From Sphaerulina vaccinii (lineage: Eukaryota; Ascomycota; Dothideomycetes; Mycosphaerellales; Mycosphaerellaceae): a stretch of 64,000 nt of DNA. Shown here piece after piece: positions 32,549 to 42,094 of this stretch (the stretch's first letter is position 1; each line of letters begins with the position of its first letter). Made by a program: the position numbers and the translations under genes. Under the pieces are notes generated by a model that did not search any database, was not told the origin of the DNA, and saw only the letters and a list, made by a program, of their open reading frames with translations. The stretch spans positions 1,612,001 to 1,676,000 of the forward strand of contig JAKUDP010000009.1 of the NCBI GenBank assembly GCA_022570795.1. Reading direction: 5' to 3'.

Positions 32549-33576
32549 TCAGTCCCAGTCAAAGGATGAGGTCGATGTGGTGGGAGAGTGGGAGGTCGTT
32601 GCGAAAGAGATGGTCGAAGGCTTGGGACTGGGCCTTCGTTCCTCATCCTCCGCCTCGAGTGGTGGCGTTGGCCATATATGGTATGGGATTGCGGACCTTT
32701 GTGATAGCACGCTCAGGTTCTGGACTAGACATGTTGCTGCTGCTTTGTCCTGCAGATTCGACTGTATTGATTGCAGAGACGACTTGCGGCTCTTGGGAGA
32801 CTACGCTCAGTCAGCAGAGCATTGAGGTACTGCATACGCTATGAACTGCTCACCTGTGATCTAGACAACTTTCGTGGCTCTATTTGCACATCGCCTGAGA
32901 CACTCGGGACATATGCAAGAGGTACTGCAGCCTTCTGCGCTTTTGATCTTGCGAGTTTCGTGTGGCAGACGCCCCAGTACTCCAGTATCTGAGCTGTAAG
33001 AAGAGATACGCGGACATTGATTGACATGTCGTGGCCGGCCATTGCTGAGATGATTTGGGTACGCAGTGAGATAGTGAGAGAGGTATGCGACACTGAGTGA
33101 CGTCCGTCGTCGACTCGAAAGACAAGTTCCAGCTGTTCATATATGTTGGCATGAGATAGTTGATCGTCGATAACGAGTATGCCATCAAGTGAGAGCTGGA
33201 AAAGGTGGTGATGCACGACGTCGGGGAGGGAGGAAGTGGGAATTATTAGTAGGGTTGGACACCTATCTGACTGATGCGACGAGAGTTTGTTCGAGCAGTT
33301 GTACCAGCGAGCTCCCCGGACCAGGGACCATTGGCTTTGCATATGCATGTTTCCAGCGTCGCAGTCAGCCCTACCGAACGGTACCAAAAAGCCGTCCATT
33401 CGTTGATGCGGATTGGCAGAGTCTAAACCACTTATACAGCTTGACCAGGTCAACGTCAGACCGGTCAGACAACTCACATATGCATGCCATAGAGTCCGTG
33501 GTCCATATCTCAGATCGCGGGGCTGGGATGTATCAGCTGTGCTGAGCTTTGCCAGACTGATATCATTGCGTGTCAA
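32549..33576 (-). CDS. unrecognised multi-exon gene
   Basis: No family recognised. Four exons join in one frame: 33478-33536 (possibly reaching 33576 or preceded by another exon), 33385-33422, 32854-33334 and 32549-32800. The 55-nt intron has a GTGAGT donor and a TTTAG acceptor, the 50-nt intron a GCTGAC branch site, and the 53-nt intron a GTGAGC donor and GCTGACT branch. The last exon is open for 84 codons and ends SSFDWD. The protein lacks signal peptide and membrane spans. It has a hydrophobic, ordered-looking middle (LSLDGILVIDDQLSHANIYE and LLTAQILEYWGVCHTKLARS) and a polar Ser/Thr/Pro tail with WPTPPLEAEDEE. The N-terminus is not fixed. Confidence 0.5.
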
Positions 33577-33725
33577 AAGTCTGGACTCGTTTCATCAGAG
33601 TATTGAGGAGGCTGTCAAACACGATAACCCGATCCGGTGGGACATGAGCCGGCAGCTATCTTCATCTGTGATTGTATGCATGGCCGGCATTGCTTGCTCG
33701 GCCCTCGAATGATGCTAAAGTATCC

Positions 33726-34479
33726 TTACGGCCCGAGTAGTTGGTTGGTCGTCAGGAAAGTCTTTGCGCGCTCCAGACCTTCGCGGAGGACACGGATGTG
33801 CGGTGTAAATGCTGTGAGGAGATGTCTTGGAGCTCTCCATCTCTCGTTCGGCGCGAAAGTATGTTCGCAATACGGACATACAATGCATGTTTTCGCGATG
33901 AGCTGTAGCTGCCGGTGAATGGTCTTGCTGGTGAACAATCCGGGCCCGCCCATAGCATGCTTCCCAATGGTCATTGGCATGGGTGCAACATCTTCGAAAT
34001 CGGCAGACAGAACTCTCTGGGAGAGGAGTAGGAGTAGCCATCTGCTGACAAGATGCTCTGCCGCGAACAAGCGCTCGATTGGCAACATCTCGTCTCCTTC
34101 CACCCGACAGATGTACATTTGCTATGCGGCCTCTGGCTTGCCCTGCTCTGCTTCTCATGCAGCACAGAGTGATGCAGGCCATAGATGAGCTCGGAGTGAT
34201 GGCAGTCCAGCGTCCGGAGCAGCGATGCGACAAGTGAACACGCATCTGCCGGCGCGGCGAACGCGCTGTGCTCACAGCGAAGGCGTAGGCGCATGCGCAT
34301 CATACAGGAGATTCGGGCGCTGGAATCCTGATTACCGTGATCCGTCTGATGAAAGATGACATCGACAAAAGCGAGTCGTCTGCGGCCACGAAGCAGGCAG
34401 AACTTGGAGCATATCGCGTACAAGTCCGATTAGCTGTCTCTAAGTGATTACTTACTTGGCAGCGTAAAACATGTCGCAT
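33726..34479 (-). CDS. unrecognised gene, tentative model
   Basis: Tentative. From the ATG at 34479 a GTAAGT intron and a GTAATC intron can be removed to join MRHVLRCQ, TTRFCRCHLSSDGS and a long frame with ACSLVASLLRTLDCHH. The 3' part is an open frame (33726 to about 34118) with RWLLLLLSQRVL, KTCIVCPYCEHTF and a helical ending (HIRVLREGLERAKTFLTTNQ). Linking the two parts needs a weak 44-nt intron (donor GTGCTG). Several Cys pairs occur, but not the six-Cys pattern of a zinc cluster. It could be a degenerate transcription-factor remnant or a real unknown protein. It lies directly upstream of the other unrecognised gene on the same strand. Confidence 0.3.
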
Positions 34480-35102
34480 CGGACGTTCGACCGGAAGCAC
34501 AGGAAGCAGTTTTTAGGCTTTTTGCAGGGCTGGTTCGAGGCAGTGCAGGCAAAACGTGTTTCGCGATCGAGATGGTCGACGAATGTTGGTGAAAAGGAGT
34601 CGTTTGACAAGATTCAGTGCCTCACCATAGCGATGGCTCTCCTCATGACAACTCATCAACAAAGATTGTATCGCACGAAATTCTTGTTTGCCTCTGAAGA
34701 AAAGATCGAGGCCCCGTTCTTCAGAGAAAATGCGCTAGAATTCACATGAAAGGCGATTGACGTACACCCACGCTCCGCTAGTGTCACAACAGGAACCTGC
34801 AGTCGAACGCACACGACATTCTTCCTGATTGCTACAAGACTCAGCCTTTTCGCCGCTCACGCTCACTCGCTTGCATACTCTATCTACTCTCCTCTACTCC
34901 TCTTCTTCCTGCGGTGCAACTGTCACTTTAGCGAGCATTGATATCCTTCGGCCACATTCACTACAAAGACGCAAACACCACGACTCGTAAACGAAACGCC
35001 TCCTGGAATTCTAAACTCCTTGATTCTCTCTTCGTACACTTTGTCTACGACGACGTAGTACATCACAGCAGACCGGTACGATAACAGCTCGAGAAAGCCA
35101 TC
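34480..35102. other. promoter region of the PAF-acetylhydrolase-like gene
   Basis: No gene seen. The last 250 bases before 35103 are pyrimidine-rich (for example ctctactctcctctactcctcttcttcc near 34880-34910), as is common just upstream of fungal transcription start sites. Confidence 0.5.
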
Positions 35103-36917
35103 ATGTCTGCGTCGTGGTTCTCGGGCTGGAATCCGATTGTCTCCTTTCCCACCTACCACGGCCCATACGACGTGGGCACAGTCGATGTCGAGATTCCAGC
35201 CACCGACCTCCCTTCACCATGCGAAACACCCGAGAACGCCGCTGCCACGATATCATTCCGTATCTTCTACCCTTGCCACAAGCCATCATCATCAGAGGCT
35301 ACGCGACCGGTGCGATGGATTCCAAACCCGCAGCGTCCGACGATGCGCGCTTTCGCGAACTTCATAGGCGTCAAGAATCCCAAAGTAGCGAACATGATCT
35401 CGTGGATGCCCCAGCAGCTATACTGGATCAATCTGCCAGCGCACCGCAATGCGAAGCTGCTTGATCCGCCTACCAGCAATGGGCGCTGGCCTGTGGCTGT
35501 GTTCAGTCACGGGTTGGCTGGCAGCAGGAACGCGTACAGTTATGTGTGTGGTGATATGGCCAGTAACGGCATGATCGTGATTGCGCTCGATCACCGAGAC
35601 GGTAGCAGTCCGATCCAATATGTGCGAGAGACTAGCAGCAAAGAAGCGCACATCATAGACCCAGTGAAGATCAGCCATGAGCCGAGTCCTGAAGTGTACG
35701 AGGCGCGAGACAAGCAATTGCGGATACGACTGTGGGAGATCAGCATGGCATACGAAGCGCTGATGAAGATTGATGCAGGACAGAGACTGGAGAATCTGGA
35801 CATTAACGCGAGCACGAAACGCAAGGAGCGCGTGGAAGTGCTGTACATGTTCAATGAAATGCTGGACATTCATCGAGCTGGAAAAGTGACATGGGCAGGA
35901 CATTCATACGGCGCTTGCACGACTGTTCAGCTGTTAAAGAGCATCTTCTACCACAAAGACAGGCCAGCAGACGCTGGGAGACCACTGATTGTGCCCAATG
36001 CTGATGCAGCGATAGCGCATCAGATCATGCCAGAGAGTCCTATGATTCTCATGGACATGTGGGGGCTCCCATTCAAATCACCAGACCAGGCATATCTGTG
36101 GGACAAGCCACTTCCATCATACGCGATTGGTGGTCCAGCAGGAGCCAATGTGGTTTCAGTGCTCTCCGAGGCTTTCTTCAACTGGGACGACAACCTGAGC
36201 TTGAACAAGCATATCGTGGGCGCTCCGACACTTTCACGTCGTCCTTCCACAGCACCACGCCTTTCTCGAGCACCAGGTCAATTGCTACCTGACTGGGCAC
36301 GTCTGGCACGGGATCAGTCCCCCGGCAGAGATTCTGGTTACGCGTCTGGCAACTCTCCGATGCGCTCTTTGACTCGACAGCGTAGTAGAGCCAGTTTCCT
36401 CTCTCAAGCAAGATCGGCGAAACAGAACAGGACATCTCACCCGCTCTCTGCCTCCAACTCAGCAACTAGCTCGCCAACCAGGACGCCAGGTCCCCATATC
36501 TTCTTCGTGAAGCAAAGCCAGCACTTCAACCAATCCGACTTTGGACTGCTCTTCCCATGGATTGCAAAGCGCATCACGAAAGCCGAGGAGCCTGAACGAG
36601 TGATGGAGCTCAACTTCCGTGCATTCCAGCAAACGCTGCGTGAGAACGGTATCGAGGTCGCTGGTGAAGACGACAAGGAAATCCTGGACAAGGAGGGTGA
36701 AATACGACGATGGATATACATTCCGATAGAAGACGAGACATTGTCTCCAGCAGGCCCAGTTGGCAGTCCTCAAGCTATCAGAGCTATGACAAGGAAGCTG
36801 AGTATCATTTCGAACAAGAGCATGCCATCACCAAGAGATGGTATGACGATGGGTATGAAGATGAGCGATCAGATGAATCTACCTTCACTAGATCTACCAG
36901 AGGCCGCTGTGCAGTAG
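35103..36917 (+). CDS. PAF-acetylhydrolase-like phospholipase (isoform II family)
   Basis: A 604-residue serine lipase of the platelet-activating-factor acetylhydrolase family, which removes short or oxidised acyl chains from phospholipids. VAVFSHGLAGSRNAYS matches the oxyanion region, AGHSYG places the nucleophile at Ser268, MDMWG gives Asp318 and QSQHFNQSDF gives His474, completing a Ser-Asp-His triad. Between Asp and His lies an unusual Ser/Arg/Pro-rich insertion of about 95 residues (370-465) with several RxxS motifs, likely a disordered and possibly phosphorylated loop. There is no signal peptide, so it is probably cytosolic like fungal relatives. Single exon; the start is the first ATG in frame. 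The 60 residues after the core are polar. Confidence 0.9.
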   Translation: MSASWFSGWNPIVSFPTYHGPYDVGTVDVEIPATDLPSPCETPENAAATISFRIFYPCHKPSSSEATRPVRWIPNPQRPTMRAFANFIGVKNPKVANMISWMPQQLYWINLPAHRNAKLLDPPTSNGRWPVAVFSHGLAGSRNAYSYVCGDMASNGMIVIALDHRDGSSPIQYVRETSSKEAHIIDPVKISHEPSPEVYEARDKQLRIRLWEISMAYEALMKIDAGQRLENLDINASTKRKERVEVLYMFNEMLDIHRAGKVTWAGHSYGACTTVQLLKSIFYHKDRPADAGRPLIVPNADAAIAHQIMPESPMILMDMWGLPFKSPDQAYLWDKPLPSYAIGGPAGANVVSVLSEAFFNWDDNLSLNKHIVGAPTLSRRPSTAPRLSRAPGQLLPDWARLARDQSPGRDSGYASGNSPMRSLTRQRSRASFLSQARSAKQNRTSHPLSASNSATSSPTRTPGPHIFFVKQSQHFNQSDFGLLFPWIAKRITKAEEPERVMELNFRAFQQTLRENGIEVAGEDDKEILDKEGEIRRWIYIPIEDETLSPAGPVGSPQAIRAMTRKLSIISNKSMPSPRDGMTMGMKMSDQMNLPSLDLPEAAVQ

Positions 36918-37379
36918 GAAACGAGACTGTACGCCTCAAGAAACAGTTGGCTTTGCGAGGAATTTGAGTTTCTTCGTGTTCTTCATGTACATAGCGATGG
37001 AGTTGGGTCTGGAGGCTTTTGTGATACCCTGAAAACAAGCATATATAATGGAAGGAATAGGAAAGGAACACGCTAGACATGGCAATGCAAAGGCGCCATT
37101 GATTTCAGTCGACTCCATGGGTATACAGAACTGACCATGTGCTTGATATCAGCATTTGAGGGAGGTTCTTGTCGACATTGCTGCGAACCTCAAAATGAAG
37201 CACGGCTTGAGTGAAGTATCTGTTTGATAGTTCCAAGGTTGTTGGTGAATGAGGCAGGCGCAAATTAGGAGCACACGTCCGAGCTTTTGCTACTGAGCTT
37301 CACCACCACACCACCTCCACCCACCATCCCCTTTTCCAACCAACACCCATGACAAGCTGAATCGGACACGAGTCGAAAC
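36918..37379. other. intergenic, no gene seen
   Basis: 3' flank of the lipase gene and upstream region of the 2EXR-like gene. Small ORFs without motifs. Confidence 0.5.
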
Positions 37380-37995
37380 ATGAGCCACCCTTCCTCAGTA
37401 ATTGTACCTGCACCGACGCCGGTGCTCACAGGACCGGTATGATAGCTACTTCTCTTCTCGAGTTGGACCGTGCTCATAATCATAGTGCCGGCTGCTATCC
37501 ATTTCTGCAGAGCTACGCAACGAAATTTACCGCTTCGCACTACTCTCCGACGACTCCATAGAGATCACGAAAGAGCTGAAGCTTCCGGCACTGCTGTCGA
37601 CCTGTTCGCAAATCAGAAATGAGGCAGTTGGAATCTGGTTCTCGGAGCAGACCTTCGGTGTTGTTATGCCAGATTGCAATTCCGACCTTCCTACCAAGTT
37701 CCTCGCTCTTGTGAAGCCGTACCAGACAGTGCTGAAACAAGGGCAATTCTTCATGTGCAGAGACTTAAGCGTACCGAATTGGAGAAACTTGATGGTGTGG
37801 TGTCAGCGTGTCCGCTCCGACCAAATGTTTGGTGCCGCAGCGACTGCGGATGAGAATCAGCTGCAGAAGGTGGTCAGTGCCGCAACGACGATGTCAGTCT
37901 CTCATCGGGGACAAAAGTGGTCACGTTGTGAGAGGGCGCTGAAGCAATTTCGTCTCGTCGCTGGGCTTGTCGATGCGCGGTGGCTACAGGATTGA
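37380..37995 (+). CDS. 2EXR/F-box-like protein, two exons
   Basis: The body of the gene (about 37513-37995) opens with ELRNEIYRFAL, the signature of the fungal 2EXR/F-box-like family (usual form LPPELRNEIY). It continues with LLSTCSQIRNEAVGIWFSEQTF, also typical, and is open to a TGA at 37993-37995. Exon 1 is less certain. From the ATG at 37380, 19 codons run to a GTATGA donor at 37437. The obvious CAG acceptor at 37508-37510 is out of phase by two bases, while an AG two bases later restores frame. About 180 residues are encoded. These proteins are abundant in filamentous ascomycetes and mostly uncharacterised. A related start lies at the window's right end. Confidence 0.6.
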
Positions 37996-38533
37996 AGAGT
38001 TACCGCACTGGGAGCAGCGGCAATATCAATCCGAAAACATCGAGACTGATCTTTGAAGATCGATACAGGCTGAGAGATGGATTAACTCAGAGGTCAAAAA
38101 CTTATGAGCATTGAGCTTTCGGTATACGGTGCGTTGACAGTGGCACTCACGCGAGGACAAGTCGTCGTCGAGGCGGCTTGAATGCGTCGATAGCGATGGA
38201 TTGGTCTCGGACACACATTCACTTGAGCTCCACGCGGATCGATCGCGTTCGAAAACCCAAATTGGTCGCGGTCCACTTTTCTGTGGGCTGTGAGTGCAGA
38301 TCAAAATCACGCGTACCAAAGAGCGATACCTTGGAGCGTTGTTCCACAATGAAACGAGAGCCATTTAGTGTCATGATATTATCCACATTAGCATTGCCAT
38401 TCCACTATGACAGTGCTACTAACTGTACATAAGCAGCAACAGCTGAACCATTGACGATACGCCTTTTGTAGCTGACAAAGACAACAACGCCGTCGCTGAT
38501 GCGTTCCGAGCCATAAACTCATCGACTTCGCAC
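37996..38533. other. convergent intergenic spacer
   Basis: Between two facing 3' ends. Short ORFs on both strands have no recognisable content. No repeats noticed. Confidence 0.5.
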
Positions 38534-39473
38534 TTAGATAGCGAAGACGGCGGCACCAGCAGCGGCGACGAGGCCGAAGAAGCTGATGGCAACGTTCGAT
38601 GCAGCGCCGGTTTGCTGAGCTGGTCCCTCGTAAGTGGCAGATGGAACGTTCGTGGAAGCGCTGGTCTTCAGGGTCGAGCTTGGGATAGCACCAGTTGGGG
38701 CGACCATAGTGACGTTAGCACTCCAGTATCCAGTTGGCTTTGGTGCGTAAGCAGAAGAGTGACCAGTTCCGTAGACAGGTGCGCTGACGTAGGTAGAGGT
38801 GGCCTTTGGTGCGTATGGGGTTGGCTTCTCGGCGGCGCTGGAAGATGAGCCGTATGTAGGTGCCTGTGCCTTGTACGATGGGTTGCTGATGCCGAATTGC
38901 TAAACTAGACGTTAGCCGATTCGCAAGATCCTCTATTACCTTTTATACTTACTGTGGTGTACTGGTATTGACCGGTGGCGTCGTCGATGAGCTGAGCATT
39001 TCTGTTAGCTTACTGTCTTCATCAGAAGTGCAAGAAGGTACGAACCTGAATGCCGTAACCAGTAGCACCAGTCGTTGGCTCGAGATCGGTAGATGGAGTC
39101 CAGACGTAGCTGCCGTCGTTCTCGGTCTTCTCGACAATGGCGTACTGTGGGACGGCGTTCTCGCTTGGGCCCTTGAGGAGGACGAGGGTGACGGTACCCT
39201 GGGTGGTTGGATTCCAGGTGATCTTGTACAAGTCAGAAATGGCTCGAAGTAGAATTGCGCAGTTCATCATACCGTGAAACCTTCACCTGCTGGCACAATG
39301 CTGTTCAAGCCAGGCTGGCTGATTGGGTTGCCCTATATCATGTCAGCGCGCGTCGCTCCTTCCACAAATTCCAGACTCGATCGTACAACTGGAGCATCGC
39401 CAGTAGGCTTGGTGTAGGCGGCCACAAGAGGCGCAAAGGCAGCAAGGCCTACGGTGAAAATCTTGGAGAACAT
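38534..39473 (-). CDS. GPI-anchored Kre9/KNH1-like cell-wall protein, five exons
   Basis: Exons 39387-39473, 39273-39332, 39046-39222, 38953-38991 and 38534-38899 all join in phase 0 and give 242 residues. A signal peptide (MFSKIFTVGLAAFAPLVAA) precedes a Kre9/KNH N-terminal beta-sandwich: ITWNPTTQGTVTLVLLKG, QYAIVEKTENDGSYVWTP and TGYGIQ. A Ser/Thr/Tyr/Pro-rich stalk follows, and the end (SNVAISFFGLVAAAGAAVFAI) is a classic GPI-attachment tail with Ser/Ala/Asn omega-site candidates before it. Family members take part in beta-1,6-glucan assembly or wall organisation. Repeated GxP[TY]Y/APK motifs are seen in the stalk. It probably sits in the outer plasma membrane leaflet or wall. Confidence 0.9.
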
Positions 39474-40746
39474 CTTGACTGATATGTTGGTGATTTTTGG
39501 TTGATTGCTGGAATCGAGGGTTTCGTGGATGTACTGAGTGAGCTCGTGGTGGTAAGGAGTGTGGTGGGTTTTCTAAACGAAAGGCTGAAGAACAAACGTC
39601 TTCGAGTGTGGTATACCGGTGCGGCGTGGTAAAAGCAGAACAACTCGAAAACCTTACTGTGCCTGGGGGGGCTGTACCTTTCTATAGCAGCGGCTGTACC
39701 GGCGGGTGGTAAGGATCCCAAGACCGGTGCGAATGTCCAATCAAGGGGGTCGCGGCGGACGTGGCTTGGTACCTGTCTCTAGCGCGAGTGGTATGGCGAG
39801 CTTGATTTTCCAAAACGTTCTCCTAGCCGCCTTTTCCCACGCGCTGAGGCTTGCTACCAGTCTACTTTTGGTATTTCAGTAAAGTCTCGTCCCTACATCG
39901 ACGACTGTGGCGTCCGGCCAAATCTGCTGACTGCGTGGTAAGGATTGGACTTAGTCAAGGTCAGCCAATCCTAGTGCGGAGCTGGTTGAAGGATGGCCAG
40001 CAATTTCTAGCCGATTGCCGCTAGAACACCGGTCAAACAAGCACTTCTAGCACTTCGGCTGAGAGTCCTTCATCTCCAAGTACACACCGGTCATCACGAA
40101 AGGATATCTTCAAGCAGAGAGAAGAGCGACTCCCATACAAGAGGTATACGTGAGGTTGCGCGATGGTGTAGGACGAAGAGATGTTCGTGGAACAAAGGCA
40201 CGCAAGGTTCTCCATGGGAGGTGGAGCCACACCACGCGAGGCGAGCCCGAGCACATGTCGTTCGTTTCGTATCAACGAATCTGGACTTATCACGACACTT
40301 GTCTCATGCAAAGGCAAGGCAGTTTCTGGCCTGCTTCCTTGCTCGCATCTTCTTTGCGAGAGCCTCGACCATAGCAGCATATTGCCCACGCACGAGCAGA
40401 ATTACCGCATCGCGAGGATCATCAACATCGTGACGACCGAAGCGGAATGAACGAATTGAAGCGGAAATAAGAACAGTCACAACAAACATTTCCAAGGGAA
40501 TCGATTTTGAGTATGCACAGAGGTGCTCCCATTGCCTGTCATACTGCTACGCTCCAATAGAGAAGACACGCTCGACAGAGCAGCCATCTACCCAGCAGCA
40601 AGAAGACTGTCCGCGATAGACTGTGTTGCATATCTCACGGCAATACCTTGCCAATTCTGTCACACATTGCCTCTTCTGGGTCCGTCTCTTATGTTCGAAG
40701 ATCGTTACTCGTAAATCGCTAAGAAGAAACATGCATCGATATGTGT
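39474..40746. other. intergenic, no gene seen
   Basis: 1.27 kb upstream of the Kre9-like gene and downstream of the GH5 gene (both minus strand). A C/G homopolymer-like patch lies near 39664-39670. Small frames near 40150-40450 in all three plus frames have no family features. It probably contains the Kre9-like promoter and the GH5 3' flank. Confidence 0.5.
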
Positions 40747-42094
40747 TTATCCGCATGCATTAACTGTCAAACAAGTCAGCATTTTCACATACAGCACAAC
40801 AACATCGGTCACTTACGTTGCGAGTCGATGGGCTGAGGAACCAGACCAGCCTCAATAAGGTCCTTGAAGTGCCACTCAGGAGCAGCCTCATTCTTCCACG
40901 TCCAGAAAATCCACCCATCGGCCTTCTCGTAGGCGGCGATTTGTGCAGCGATATACTGCTTGATGTTGTTCTTCTCATCATCACTCAAGCCAGCAACAGT
41001 ACCCGAAACTTTTCGATCACACGAGCCGATTTGGGATGAGCCTTGGCCATCCTTGTTGAAAGTTCCATCATAACGTGCACCAATGCCACGTCCATTGAGC
41101 CATTTTGCGCAGTCAGTCTGGGCTCCTGACCATTCTCCAGCGATCGTCCATTTGTTGTTGGTTGCCATCGAGGCACCGAAGCCGCAGGCAGTACTGACAT
41201 GGGTTGCCGGGCTCATACCAAGCTCGCCGTTGCTGAAGACCTCGTAGTGATGAGTGTCTAGCAGCAAATTTTGCAGGCCGGCACCGAATCCGTTCCAGTC
41301 CGTTGCGCCCAGAAATGCGTCGTGGAAGGTGACAGCAACATTGCTGTCGCGGAGGTCTCCCCATCCATCGTAGTAGAACTGTTCCACGACACTCCTGTCG
41401 AGGTTTGGTCCCATAGGCTCGTTCAGAAGCTCAATCATCGAAACGGCTGGGTTGTTCGCAAAGTCGTCCCGGATCTTGTTGAGAGCGGCATGAGTTTGCT
41501 TAATCGAGTCTCCTTGAGTCCAGCCGACTGGCCCACGCTTGCCAGAGTTGTCGAAGCCGTTCTGGCTGCGTGGTGCGCCGTGCAGATCTATCATCACGGT
41601 CATGCCTTGATTGCCTGCCCAGCCCACAACAGTCTTCAAGTGCTCGTAGGCTCCCTGCACGTATGGGTCGCCTTCCAATGGAGCCACACTCCAATATCCG
41701 ACTGGAATACGAACGGTATTGAGGCCATACTGCTTCATGAGCACAAAATCTTGCTCACTGTAGAAGCTACTCCAGTGCTGTTCTAAGCGCCTTGATGCTT
41801 CGTCCTTGCCGAGAATCTGGGTGTAAGTGTACTCTGTATTATTGTCAGTGAGCTTCCTGCGTTTTTCGTTGACCACGCTAACATACCATCAACAGCTCCG
41901 TCAGGCGTTGCTTCGAATATCGATGGAGTGATCCAGGGCTCGAGAACGAATAGGCCTCCAAGATTGACACCGCGCACCTTCTCTTGTCCCAGCGCGAATT
42001 TGAGATTCCTTCTTTCATGTGTGCCTGATGGGACAGCTGCTGCGACGCCGGCCAGAGCCGTCACAGCTAGTATCTTAACCCGTGAGAAAGTCAT
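40747..42094 (-). CDS. secreted GH5 exo-1,3-beta-glucanase
   Basis: Releases glucose from beta-1,3-glucan ends in the wall. Exons 41887-42094, 40817-41833 and a 17-nt terminal exon 40747-40763 total 414 codons. MTFSRVKILAVTALAGVAAA is a signal peptide; HERR could be a propeptide cleavage site. RGVNLGGLFVLEPWITPS, GLNTVRIPVGYW, MIDLHGAPRSQNGFDNSG, LLNEP (Glu208, acid/base) and IAGEWS (Glu303, nucleophile) are all family hallmarks. WIFWTWKNE follows near the end. Without the last intron the protein would end DSQRK at 40809. With it the end is QLNACG, supplying the near-terminal Cys seen in relatives; the total length staying a multiple of three supports this. The gene follows the Kre9-like gene on the same strand. 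Confidence 0.92.

Noticed and set aside
32278..32646. 122-codon minus-strand ORF with a Ser/Thr tail
   Set aside because: It overlaps, in another frame, the last exon of the spliced gene at 32549-33576, whose frame connects through a consensus intron; this ORF does not.
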